From positions 4,898,001-4,962,000 of the forward strand of contig OX465600.1 in assembly GCA_950022295.1 (NCBI GenBank): a DNA stretch of 64,000 bases, read 5' to 3'. The position numbers were made by a program, and so were the translations under genes. Below are positions 44,387 through 56,400 of this stretch, piece by piece. The notes under the pieces were generated by a model. The model was not told where the DNA came from. It searched no databases and saw only the letters and a list, made by a program, of their open reading frames with translations. How positions within the stretch are numbered: position 1 is the first letter of the stretch; each line of letters begins with the position of its first letter. The DNA comes from Bromus sterilis. Lineage: Eukaryota; Streptophyta; Magnoliopsida; Poales; Poaceae.

Positions 44387-44649
44387 TATAAGCTTATAAA
44401 TCAATTAAAAGAATGTCTCAGAATAGAATAATTTTTCTACATTACTGTTCAAATTATCCTTTTGAACAAAAATGAAGGATGACTAACATGCATGTATGAT
44501 ATAAAAGCGTTATATGCATAGATTAATGCAAAAATAATTGTAATTTATAAATTTGCTTATGTGGTATATTTTGCATGGCCTTAATAGAAAAGAAGTCTTA
44601 AAATACATGGTTTAGTGGAAACATTGAGGTGAACACTTTACATGTTGAA

Positions 44650-44983
44650 AGTACCCCGCGTGTTGGTACGGGAATTGATTGCAATATATTTTAAATGATT
44701 AGATTGTATGAAACATGAATACTTGAATTAATAATATATAAAATAAAAATAAAAAAATACATGTTATGTGTTGTATTTTATTATTGTGTAGTTGGAAATA
44801 TTTATTTAATATAAGTGACGTAATATGATGGAAAACTTTTTCATGCATGTTGAGTGAAGTGGTGTGTGTATGAGATCAACTAATAATGAAGAGCTTCTTC
44901 TCATGCATATTATGGTGGTCCTTTGATGAGGTGGCATATGTGCATGTTAAGATAATAGAGGTAATGGGGATCAACTATTTAGA
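44650..44983 (-). mobile_element. Helitron-like copy, minus strand, 3' end decayed
   Basis: On the minus strand starts TCTAAATAGTTGATCCCCAT (ending at 44983 on plus coordinates) and shares internal sequence with the plus-strand Helitron at 42679 (e.g. GCCACCTCATCAAAGG). The 3' end is diverged (GTACCCCGCGTGTTGGTACGGG at 44651) without clear CTAG. Left border approximate. Confidence 0.55.
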
Positions 44984-44987
44984 TATA

Positions 44988-45571
44988 CTAGATGATACCC
45001 CGCGCGTTGCTGCGGGAATTTTTCAGAGAAAAATTATAAGAAAAATGGGTTTTTTAAAATATAAGAAAAATGGTTTTTTCAAACATGAGAAAAACTATTA
45101 AGAGTAATATAATTTGATTATAAATTCTCTTTTGAAATCAATACTGTTTAAAGAAAAAATGTAAGAATTTTGATGAAAATCCAAAAAAAATGAGTATGAT
45201 TTTTTTTATTAGCTTGATAATATATGGTGAGAGAAAATATGAGATGAAAATAATGTTGAGTAGAGATAGTGGAGACATCTCCACCATTGGCTAAGGCTAA
45301 GGCGATAATATCAATTATAGATGTGCATAGAAAAATAAAATATGAGATAACTCATAATTTGTTTTTTTTATAAAAAAGTCTCTTATAAATTGTGAGACTA
45401 AGTGCATAAAAGGTTATTATTTATTTAGGTTGCATGTGCATGCAATTAATGGAAGCATGTGCATGCATAGTTAGTGGATTTGTTTTGCATGGTGGACCTA
45501 CTTGATGATGTGGATAGCTTGCATGTCGGGATAGAAAGGTTAGTGGGGATGAACTATTTAGGTATTATAGA
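44988..45571 (-). mobile_element. Non-autonomous Helitron, minus strand
   Basis: CTAG at 44988-44991 with ATGATACCCCGCGCGTTGCTG next to it marks the 3' end; the 5' end TCTATAATACC lies at 45571. Flanked by A and T as Helitrons require. 584 bp, no ORF. Confidence 0.7.
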
Positions 45572-45890
45572 TTAGAAGAATAACCCGCATGTTGCAGCGG
45601 AAACTCTATAAAAATCTAGAATGTAAATTGAAAGGGTATAATGTGAATGTAAATGCAAGTGGATGACATAAACAAATGATTGACTATAATAATGTGTGAT
45701 GTGGATAGCTTGTATGTTGAGATAAATACAAATGCATTTTAGTGGGGTGTTGTTGGTAGATGACATAGACAAATGATTGGCTACAATAGTGGATAGCTTG
45801 CATTTTGAGATAGATACCATAAATATATCTTAGTGAGGTTTTGTTTTATAAGAGATATAGATAGGATTGGCATCAACTTCTTAAAATGTA
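45572..45890 (-). mobile_element. Third adjacent Helitron-like copy, 5' end unclear
   Basis: TTAG (CTAA on the minus strand, a permitted CTRR end) followed by AAGAATAACCCGCATGTTGC, a decayed version of the same 3' hairpin. Internal GATGTGGATAGCTTGCAT motifs, present twice, match the preceding copy. The right border is approximate. Confidence 0.45.
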
Positions 45891-45944
45891 AGATAAGCTT
45901 TCGCTCCGATAAATACATATTGCAACTACATGATACAACCAAGG

Positions 45945-47151
45945 GGAAAAAGTCTGAAATAAATCCTAAACTTATACACGAAAGTTAAATCAAACCCTGA
46001 ATTTTAAATCCTGAAAATCGTCACCCTAAACTATTGAATCCCGGCCTAAATTAAGCAATGTACCTGTTTGGCGGACCAAGAGACAGAGTATCCCAGTCGA
46101 GTCGCGATCGCTTACTAGATATTAAAATGAATTGGGCCGGCCTATTAGCGTAGTCACTCGTGCCACTATATTTTTTCCTTTTTTAGTTTCTTTTATTTTG
46201 TTTTTTTTTATTTTTTTTTATTATTATTTTCGAATGAAAAAATGCATTTATTGTGTTAAATCTTAAAAAGTATTTGTGCTCAAAAAATTTTCAAATTGTA
46301 AAAATATTCACATTCAACTTTTTAAAAAAATTAAAAATGTTTTCTCTTCTCGGTATTTATTTTATTTTTCGTTTTAGTTCTTCTTTTCCATCACATTTAA
46401 AAGATGTTTGCACTAAAAATTAAAATTTTCAAGAATAATCATACTTAAAAAAGTATTAAAATTCGTTAAAGCATTTATTCAATAGATCACATTTTTTTAA
46501 TATGTTAAGAGTTCATGCACTTAAATGTATTAAATTATTCGCACATAAACGTTATGTTTAAGTGTGATTTTTTAAAAATAATAATTATTATTAAGTGCAA
46601 AGAAAAATGAAAAAACAAAGCAGGGTGATTGCGAGTGATCATGCTTACATTCCTTTACACTTTAATGCAATTTTAAGTGTGAACAATTTTAAATATGCAT
46701 TGACGCATTTTTAAGTGTTAGCAATTATTGAAATACGCAAAGATTTTGAAATTTTGAAGTTTTTGTGTTCGAATGGTTTTTTAAATATGATGCAAAAATG
46801 AATAAATGATAAAAACAAAAGAAAATGGTTCGAGATGAGAGAAAAAATTGTCATATTTTAAAAATTGAGTGCAGTTTTATAAGTCATTACAAAAATGTTT
46901 AAAAATTAATTGTGAATATGACAAAAAAAAGGAAAACTATAAAGAAACCAAAAAAACAAAAAACAAAAGGAAAAATACTAGCGCGCGAGCTACTAGGGTC
47001 GGCCCGGTTTATCCTCATATCAGGTGATTCCACTCAAAGTTTAAACTACACCGGGATATAAAAGCTTGGGGTGCTGATTTTTGGGGTTGTAAGTTTAAGG
47101 TTCAGTTTAGCCTTCGCGTACAAGTTCAGGGTTTATTTCAGACTTTTTTCC
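45945..47151. mobile_element. Mutator-like non-autonomous element with long inverted repeats
   Basis: Left end GGAAAAAGTCTGAAATAAAT and right end ATTTATTTCAGACTTTTTTCC are inverted; the similarity extends for over 100 bp (e.g. CCTAAACTTATACACGAA against TTCGCGTACAAGTTCAGG). The interior is very AT-rich and non-coding. Flanks AACCAAGG and AACAAGGT suggest an imperfect 8-9 bp target duplication, the Mutator size. 1.2 kb. Confidence 0.65.
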
Positions 47152-47385
47152 AACAAGGTGTAAATAGATAAAGAAGGCTCTGAGTGATGTTAGACAAATG
47201 CGTGTGCAGGCTGTTACGCGTGTTAGAAACCATGTAAGCAACGAACTCGCTAGATCCTAGCAGGAGTTGAGATGAAAATACTATATGGTTCTGATCAGGG
47301 CCGAGCTCGGTTGTAAACCTTTGTGTGTCGGATCGGTCTGATCCTAGTTAATCAATAGAAACACCCTTTGGTTGAGCTGGACACT
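47152..47385. other. Spacer before LINE relic
   Basis: No ORF. It could belong to the decayed LINE that follows, but shows no recognisable motif. Confidence 0.35.
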
Positions 47386-48150
47386 AGATGTGTAGTTTGT
47401 GGGAAATTCTTTGAGGATGGCGGACACCTCTTCCTGAAATGAAAAAAAGTGAAAAAAAAGATGGCGGATACTACTACTGGAGGATGTTCGAAGTCAGTTA
47501 TGTACACTTCAGTCGCCGACGGAGATAATCGCTGCAATCCTAAAGCTCCCGGAGGAAAAGAAGCTATTGTCAATAGCGCTCCTTTGGTTGTGGTGGACGG
47601 AACGAAACAAAGGAAATCATGGAGAGAAAAGGCTGGAACCGGAGGCGTTTGGATACACTGTCCAGCGACACACAAGTGAATGGCGAGAACACCTATCCAC
47701 AAAAATGAAAGAGAAACCAACGACACAACATGGAGTCCGCCCCAGCCTGACACTGTAAAAGTTAATGTTGATGCTGCTTTTGCCGAAGCAACAGGGAAGG
47801 GGGGATGGGAAATTATATGCAGGAATAGGGATTCCGAAATCTTGTTTGCTGTTGCCGGGTCTGCCCAGCACCTCGCCTCTGCCCTTTTTGCTGAAACTTT
47901 GGCTTTGGAAATGGTTGTCAATATGGCTGATCAGTTGGGTGTGGGCAAAGTACAATTTGAAAATGACTGCAAAAAATCTGGTCCAGGCTTTATCGCAAAA
48001 AAAAATCTGGTCCAGGCTATCAATGGCGCGGAATATGACTTGGCTCTGATGGGAGTCTTACTCAAGGAAATCAAGGCTAAACTTCAAACACAATTTATCA
48101 GCTCTGAAGTGATATGGGGTGGTCTGATCTTCTCAGTAAGCGTACGGTGA
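47386..48150 (+). pseudogene. LINE relic: zinc-binding region and RNase H domain
   Basis: Three frame segments are colinear with the end of plant LINE ORF2. Frame 1 at 47386-47439 has CVVCGKFFEDGGHLFLK, the zinc-binding motif after the reverse transcriptase. Frame 2 (about 47457-47700) contains LLWLWWTERNKGNHGEK, typical of the linker. Frame 1 again (about 47704-48150) has WSPPQPDTVKVNVDAAF, AETLALEMV and ENDCKK, an RNase H-like domain with catalytic Asp, Glu and Asp visible. Two frameshifts separate them. A 30-bp internal duplication (AAAATCTGGTCCAGGCT) lies at 47976-48020. A former LINE 3' end, non-functional. Confidence 0.75.
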
Positions 48151-48169
48151 ATATGAGGGCGATATGAGA

Positions 48170-49120
48170 TAACTTGTATGTAGCCGATGAACTCTCCTCG
48201 CTAGATCCCTGTTTCCAATGCGACAGCTCTCTACCCTTTGGATATTCACAACTTCGCACACTTGCGCAACGTAGCCGTCGACCACGAGATGGTAATTTGC
48301 AATCTACTAATTCCCAGTGGAACAACAGAACTTGCAGTAGCAACACTTCAGATCGATACGAATTGAAGTATATGATTCAAGATGAATGCTTGAAGCTATT
48401 CTCAAGAACTAGGGTTTATCTAAACGTGGTCTAACCTAAAAACTCGTAGGGGGTCCTATATTTATAAGCTAAGGTGTCCAAACTGGGATACATGGGCCGC
48501 AACCCTTAATTCTACGCGCAGGCATCGGGCAGGTGGGACGGTCCGACCTGTAACTCGGACGGTCCGACCTCAGGACGGACGGTCCGACCTGTTACTCGGA
48601 TGGTCCGACCTATGCAGTAAATACTACCGATGTCTGCCGTCGTAAGTCGGACGGTCCGACTTGATACTCGGACGGTCCGGGCTGGGGTCGGACGGTCCGG
48701 CTTGAAGTCCGGACGGTCCGACTTGGCCAGTAATTCCACTGATCTTCGGAGGCATATTTCAGACGGTCCGACTTGGTGCCCCCGACGGTCCGACGTGCAA
48801 TCCGGTCGTCCATGCCTTCAGCAAATCCTCCTTTGCTTCATCTTCGTGCAACTCTTCTCCTCGTGCAACTTGCCCTTGTTCCATGTCTTCTTCTTGTGTA
48901 ACTTCTTGGTACCTGATAACACATATATACAAGGACTTAGGCAGTATAAAATCGTCACTAAGTGAAACATCAGATTCTATGAGGAATAAGTTTACCTATT
49001 GTTCTAGTAGATTTGCACGAGCTCTTGTAATAGGTCTGATTCTGATTTCATTGGACTTAGTCATCATTGGTTCTTCATTAGGTGTTGGAGGTGCAAGGGT
49101 AGTAGGGATGTCCTCATCAT
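48170..49120 (-). repeat. Element E 3' end and LTR-like region, borders uncertain
   Basis: Non-coding sequence downstream (minus strand) of E pol. A purine tract AAGGGGGGGAG (minus strand, 49121-49131) followed by TGATGAGG is a plausible polypurine tract and LTR start, although the pol frame appears to run on across it to about 48993. The left border is not defined; a change in character at about 48170 is the best estimate. It contains the GGTCCG array. Confidence 0.45.
48535..48810. repeat. Irregular array of GGACGGTCCGAC palindromic units
   Basis: About ten copies of a CGGACGGTCCGACCT-type unit in 275 bp, spaced roughly 20 bp with two longer gaps. The core TCGGACGGTCCGA is a near-perfect palindrome. 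It lies in the presumed U3 of element E. Confidence 0.85.
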
Positions 49121-52100
49121 CTCCCCCCCTTCAAAAGGCGTCGACCTCGACGCTCCAAGGTCATCTGTATCATAGGGTGACAAATCAGCAACGTTGAAAC
49201 TATTGCTAGCACCTGCAAACTCAGCAATGGGTATATCAATCGAGTAGGCATTGTCATTGATCTTTACTAACACTTTGTAAGGACCAGCACCACGTGGCTT
49301 CAACTTGGAATTCTGCATCTCTGGAAACCTGTCCTTGCGCAAATGCGCCCAAACCTTATCTCCAGGCTAAAAAAGAACTTCCTTCCGTGAGACTGTGACT
49401 TGTTCCGTGCAACAGCAACGTTCTTGCCTTGCTTCTCAATAGCCTCTCGAGTTTTCTCATGAATCTTCTTCACATAATCTTCTCTTTTGGGTGCCTCCAT
49501 ATTAACTCTTTCCTGCAATGGAAGAGGCAACAAATCAAATGGCGTAATAGGCTTAAAACCATACACCACCTCAAAAGGACAAAGCTGAGTAGTAGTGTGT
49601 ACTGCCATGTTATTAGCAAACTCAACATGTGGCAAACACTCCTCCCATTCACGCAGATTTTTCTTGATCATAGCTCGCAACAATTGGGACAATGTTCTAT
49701 TCACCACCTCCGTTTGACCATCAGTTTGAGGATGACATGTAGTGTTGAACATCAACTTTGTTCCAAGCTTTCCCCAAAGTGTCTTCCAGAAGTAGCTCAC
49801 AAATTTCACATCCCTGTCAGAAACAATTGTCTTGGGCACTCCATGCAAGCGTACAATCTCCCTGAAAAACAGATTAGCAACATGTGACGCATCGTCGCTC
49901 TTGTGGCATGCAATAAAGTGTGCCATCTTAGAAAATCTATCCACTACCACAAATATGCTATCATGACCATGTTTAGTACGTGGAAATCCTAACACAAAAT
50001 CCATACTAATATCTTCCCAAGGTGTGGTAGGAGCCGATAGTGGAGTATAGAAACCATGAGGCTTCAGCTTGGACTTTGATGTGTTGCATACAATGCAACG
50101 GCGAATAAACCTGTCCACATCACGCCTCATCCTAGGCCAATAAAAATGATCAGCAAGCATGAGTAGCGTCTTCTCACGCCCAAAATGACCCATCAAGCCT
50201 CCAGCATGTGATTCCTGCAACAAGAACAAACACACAGACGATTCTGGAACACAAAGTTTGTTAGCACGAAACAGAAATCTATCATGTATGTGGAACTTGT
50301 CCCATGCGTTTCGAAGCACACACAAACGGTATGGTTCAGCAAAATCAGGATCAGTTGCATATAAATCACACAAGCTCTCTAAACCAGGAATTTTAACATC
50401 AAGATGTGTCAATAACATGTTCTTCCTAGATAGAGCATCAGCAACAACATTATCTTTCCCTTTCTTATGTTTAATGATGTAGGGAAAAGACTCAATGAAC
50501 TCAACCCATTTATCTAAGCGCCTATGCAAGTTAGATTGCGCTTTCAAGTATTTCAATGCTTCATGATCAGAATGTATGATAAATTCCTTTGGCCACAAAT
50601 AATGTTGCCGAACCTCAAGAACTCGAACAAGTGCATACAATTCTTTATCATAAACAGGGTAGTTCAATCTAGCACCAGAAAGCTTCTCACTAAAATAAGT
50701 AATAGGTCTACCTTCTTGCATCAACACACCACCAATGCCTATACCAGTAACATCACATTCAACTTCAAATTGCTTAGCAAAATCATGCAATGCAAGTAAT
50801 GGTGCAGAAGTAAGCAAACGTTTCAGCTCATCAAATGCAAGGTCTTGGGCAACACCCCAAACAAAAGGTACACCTTTCTTAGTCAATTCATTCAAAGGTG
50901 CAGCAATAGTACTAAAGTCTTTCCCAAAACGTCTATAAAAACCAGCAAGACCGTGAAAACTTCGTACTTGGCTAACATTCATGGGAGTAGGCCAATTTTG
51001 AATTGCCTCAATTTTAGAAGAATCTACTTCTACCCAATGCTTAGATACAACGTATCCCAGAAATATGACCTTATCTTTTGCAAAAGTTCACTTCTCAAGA
51101 TTAGCATATAATTTAGCCTCGCGCAACACTTGCAAAACTTGTCTAATATGATCAACATGTTCAAATTCAGTGCGGCTATAAATAAGTATATCATCAAAAT
51201 ACACAACCACAAAACGACCAATAAACTCCCTCAAAACATGGTTCATTAATCTCATGAAAGTACTAGGAGCATTAGTAAGACCAAAAGGCATAACTAACCA
51301 CTCATATAAACCAAACTTAGTTTTAAAAGCAGTTTTCCATTCATCCCCTTCTTTCATCCTAATTTGATGGTATCCACTACGCAAATCAATTTTAGAGAAA
51401 ATAGCAGCACCACTCAATTCATCAAGCATATCCTCTAAACGTGGAATAGGATGGCGATATCGAATAGTGATATTATTTATAGCTCTACAATCTACGCACA
51501 TACGCCATGTACCATCTTTCTTAGGCACCAAAATAACAGGCACAACACACGGGCTAAGACTGACACGAATATACCCTTTATCCAGAAGTTCTTGTACTTG
51601 TTGTTGAATCTCCTTCGTCTCTTGGGGATTGGTCCTGTATGGTGCCCGGTTGGGAAGTGTAGCACCCAGTATAAGATCAATTTGGTGCTTAATACCACGC
51701 AATGATGGCAATACCGTTGGTACCTCCGCCGGAAACACATCATCAAATTCCTGCAAAATATTAGACACACCCGGAGAAAGAGGATGATTATTGTTAGAAA
51801 GCAAAACCTCATCTTTGTACATAAGCACAAGTGGCATGGCTGTAGGATCCTCACTAAATTCTCTCATGTCTTCTTTGGTGGCTAATATAAGCAAACTAGG
51901 CTCTCTCGCACTTTTCGTTATAGAATCACTCACATCTATTACATTGTTCTCTCGTGTGGGTCCTAAATTAACCTCAACTTTCTGATGAGACTCATTCACA
52001 ATTTGTTGTGGAGACATAGGATGGAGAGTAACTTTCTTACCCTGGAACTCCAAGTGATATGTATTGGCTCGGCCATTGTGTTGCACAAGGCGATCATATA

Positions 52101-52139
52101 ACCACGGTCGACCCAATAGAAGATGGCAAACTGTCATAG
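49064..52139 (-). pseudogene. Element E pol: protease end, RT, RNase H, integrase (Gypsy)
   Basis: Read on the minus strand from the C2 insertion point. The end of the protease shows HLLLGRPW; the reverse transcriptase follows with VILVPKKDGTWRMCVDCRAI and YFDDILIYS. An in-frame TGA at 51088-51090 then breaks the end of the RT. Continuing in the same frame come RNase H (GGVLMQEGRPITYFSEKLSG), the integrase zinc finger (HAGGLMGHFGREKT...CIVC) and core (MDFVLGFPR, VSDRDVKFVSYFW, TDGQTEVVNRTL). A frameshift near 49365-49390, in a T-rich run, precedes the C-terminal region that ends in FNVADLSPYDTDD. RT before integrase identifies Gypsy. Non-functional. Confidence 0.92.
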
Positions 52140-52144
52140 GCACC

Positions 52145-53620
52145 TGATACGGTGAGGATAGTTCTCTCACTCCTCGTTGGTTACCCCAAGTGGAAGGTGA
52201 GATGTAGCGTAGCAGCAAATTTCCCTCGGTGAAGATACCAAGGTTTGTCTCCAGTAGGACTCGCAGAAATACAAGAAGGTGCCAACGGCGCCAGAAATTA
52301 GCTTCTATCTAGGGAGTTGAGAGGACCTGCACACAGAAACAAATAATTTTGCTCCAACGAGTACAGAGGAGTTGTCAATTCCTCTGGCCTTGCTGTTTAC
52401 AAAGGATCAACGCAAGAGATAATAATAGTGGCAACTGAAAGTAAAGACCGAAAGTAAACTAAGGGTGTAAACAGTGATGTGAAGATGGACCTGGGTCCCG
52501 TGATTTTCACTAGTGATGTCTCTCTCCCAAAAGACGATAATAGTTCTAGCGAGGTAAACAAATCACAGCTGGGAAATTGACAGAATTATGAAGGCACCGC
52601 AATGATAACTATGCTGCAAAGAAAGAAAGGGCTCAAAAGCAATGGGCAGTACGCCAAGGTAAGTAGACCGAAATCCAACTGCATCTACTACGAATCATCC
52701 ACCTTGAGATATCTATCCAGAACATCTCGCTGGTATTAAGTTGTGAATCCCACCCAAAGTGTAAACTCAAAGCAACAGACAACTGCATTAAAAGAACTTT
52801 GCGTAAAGTAAACAATCCTTGCACCCGCGGGTACAAGCACCGTTATTTTATCCTTGGTGGCAACATCACATCCCCTAGTCTCATGTTTCTGTCACTCAAA
52901 CTGAACATCAAGGGGCTGAACCCACAATCAAGCATAACGCTCCCTCTTGGAGTTGCAACAAACTACTTGGCCAAAGTAAAATACTACAACGGAGAACATG
53001 CAAGAATTTACTGAAGAACAAAATATAAAAGAGAAGAACCAAATATATTACTCATCACAATCTGAACATAGTCTCATAATCCATCAGGTCACAGCAAACT
53101 CAGCATAGCAACAGCAGAAATTACAAAAGTGCCTCGATCATGTGAGGCAGCTCACGAGGTCTCAAAAGTGGAAGCACAAAGAGGGGAGAGGTACATCATA
53201 TAGCTACTGGTCACGGCCCCATGGTCCAAGGGGGACTACTCACGGCATATCCTGGAGGCGTCCATGGCTATGGATGGTCTCCCGGAGGGGGTTCCTCCTC
53301 CCGGCAGGGTGCCGGGGCAGCTTCTCCAGGCAGCCCCGATCTAGAAACGGCGGCGGCGGCAGTACAGAGGCGAGTTCGCGGAAAAGAGATCGATATTAGG
53401 GGTTTCCACCCCGAGGGCTAAATATAGGCGGACGGTGGCATCGAGGGGACCCACAGGGCAGCCAGGAGGCCCCCTGGCGCGGCCTAGGGTGGGGCCGCGC
53501 CAGGGACCCTTCTGGAGTCCCTGTGGTGGCCCCTCTCCGCTGCCTTGGTGATTCCGGAAGCTTCCGGGTCGCTGATTTTTTATCTGATTTTTCCGGATTT
53601 TTTGGAGCACTTTTAATGGC
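52145..53620 (-). repeat. C2 3' LTR, truncated
   Basis: Starts TGATACGGTGAGG on the plus strand and follows the right LTR to TTTTAATGGC at 53620, then jumps into internal sequence. It contains a perfect 13-bp GC stem (53472-53484 with 53493-53505), the longest hairpin of this type seen here. Confidence 0.88.
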
Positions 53621-56400
53621 AATCAAATCATGCAATTCAATTCAAGTCTTAACAAGCAAGAGTCTATATTAGCATTGACACAAGCAACAAAACAACAAAA
53701 GGTGCAAGATCTCTCGCTGTCCGTGACTCGAATGTCTCCAGATGGTGTTTGCGTGCAAGCAGGGGACTGGGAAAAAGAGAGAAAAAAAGGTTGTTGAGAA
53801 CAACTATCTACTAAAGTTTCACACTTAGTCTCCTTTGGATTCTTATATTGACTCGTCCCCAGACCACTAGCCAGGTACAAGTCAAACTGATCCACTCCCT
53901 TTCGATATTTTGAGCACTCATGCAATGGATGAGTGTAAGCAAGAAAGTTGACACCTAAAAGGCGAAACAGAAAGAAGGTGGAGGAGGAAGACAAAAAGGT
54001 GTGAATGGCTCACATCAATGAGGAAAATCATAGGCGAGAGAAGGCCATATGATAGATATGATGTGAGGAGTAGGGATTGCCATGCAACAGATGCACATGT
54101 GAGCTAAAAGATCTCCAAGGGAACTAGTGGGGGTGCATCTAACTTGCTTGCTCAAGAAGACCTAGAGCTCGTTTGAGGAGGCTCATCATTGGAATATACA
54201 AGCCAAGTTCTATAGTGTGAAGGTCCCCACATAGCTATATGCATGATGATGATCTCTATGGAGTACAAGGGATAGAGGACGAAGTACTAGTGTGGATCTC
54301 TCAAAAGGAATAGTAGTGTGCCCCCTTCTCTCTTTTTATTTTTCTTTTTCTCCTTTTTCTATTTTTTTGTATTTTTTTGGTGGCCTCAATGGCTCTTTCT
54401 ATTTAACTCTCATTCGTCCTCTTTGGGATCTTTTCCTCACTTTAGGGGCAACACTCTATATTTTACAAGAATATAGGAGATCTTTCACACTTTACAAAGG
54501 TACTCGCATAAAGAAGATATAACTATCATGATGCAAATGTATGCGTCTGCCAGGATAGCAGGATATGCAATGATACTAGAGCGTCATGTAGCAATGATTA
54601 GGGCAAGGCCCAACTAGCATGCGGCTCATCGATCAAGCAAGTAGCATGTTTGACATGAAGATCAAGTCATGAGAAGGTGGATGTTGCATGGCAATGTATC
54701 TCGGAAAGGCTATGGAAATGCCTTGTAGGTAGGTATGGTGGCTGTTTTGAGGAAAGATATAAGGAGGCTTATGATGACAGAGCGTATCGTTCCAAGGGTT
54801 TGGTGCACCGGCGAAGTATGCGCCAACTCTCAAGGTGAGAAAGGGCAATGCACGGTACCAAAGAGGCTAGAAAAAGTATAGGTGGGTGGAAGTGTCAACT
54901 TTCGAATACTCATATCAGTCCGAAGAACTCATGCACTTATTATCGATAACTCATAATCTAATCAGGAGGTTCACAAAGAGACAAGTACCCCGAGGAGGAG
55001 TGTATGGGGGTTTGGTTATCCTTGCGCATCCTCGACTCATGGTACGTGAGTGTACTCTAATATTCGAACCCTCCAAAGGTTAGTGATCCATCTAGTAGCT
55101 AGAGTTCTCAACAGAGGTTTTTGGTTTTCGAAAATCACACGGATTGCCCAAAATACGACATCTATCACTAATAGGTTCGAGCTCTTGACACCAAAAGATC
55201 AAACATTACTCTAGTCAATATGTCAAAACTATTGCAAGTTACTACTACAAAGAGAATAGCAACTTCAACTACCTATTTCTAGTCAAGACACAAAACTCAG
55301 TGCAACAGGCAAACTCTCTAACAAGATAAAACATGCAACCTATAGAAAGTTCAACCTAAAACAAAAGAAAAGCTCTAGAAAAACTAAATCACTACAACTA
55401 AACAGAGCAGCAGCTAAGAAAAGAAAAAGAACAACTCATAGCTAAAAGAATAAGCATGCAAATCCTATGAGGAGTTCTAGTTCAAGTGGAGCGTGTATCT
55501 CTCCCACACAAAAGAGTAAGATGGGGTCTAACTTGTTATGAACAGCAAACAAAGCAAAAAACAAAACCGAGAAAAGTAAAGAGCGAGACGCTCCAAGCAT
55601 AGCACATAACGCATGAAGTGAAAAAAATATAGTGCAACGAGGGACGAACTGATAATTGTTGATGAAGAAGGGGATGCACGGGGGCATCCCCAAGCTTAGA
55701 CGCTTGAGTCTCCTTGAATATTTATTGGGGTGCACATGGGCATCCCCAAGCTTGAGCGTTTGACACTCCAAGATCTTCTTTCATGATCTTCCATCGCGCA
55801 CTTGAAAACTCCCTTCATACATAACTCATTGTAGACTGATTAGAGAGGTTAGGACCCAACTAAACTAATTTTTTCTCTACAGGAAATAAAGATAACCTTG
55901 AGGAGCTACTGTTTATCAAGATTGCCAACAAGTTTTTGCAAATAAAAAGCAAGCTTAAGGTTTGCAAAACGAAGAAAAGGCAAAACAGGAGAGAATCTGT
56001 GAAAAACAGACCAGCAGGTAAAAACGAATTTTTTAGGGGTACTTCTGCAACTCAAATTAAAAAACTCAGAACATACAAAAGTTTCGTAATTGTATAGAGC
56101 ATGCTGTGTAAAAAAATCATCTCAACAAGATGAACTGGGATTTTTCTCTGATTTTTCTAGTCACGAGGACAGAATCTGTTTTCTGTACAACATGTCACAA
56201 CTTTCACTTCCCTTTTCGTATGAGGCTATAAAAGGCACATAGCTTCAAAAGTAAAGATACAATGATGTTGCTACAGTACTAAAAATCATCAAGACCACTA
56301 AGAACAGAAGAAAAACAAAAATAAAAACCTAAATTCGTTGCGGGCTGCCTCCCGAAAGCGCTTCTTTAAAGCCATTAGCTAGGCATAAAGATTATAAAAG
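53621..56400 (-). other. C2 internal non-coding region
   Basis: Colinear with about 13624 down to 10860 of C1 in reverse. It includes the CTTGGGGATGCC motifs at about 55675-55750 in reverse orientation and the T-rich tract at 54330-54370. ORFs here are short and not conserved in frame. Confidence 0.75.

Noticed and set aside
48535..48810. Possible CRISPR-like array
   Set aside because: Units are palindromic, irregularly spaced and lack unique spacers; the genome is a plant.
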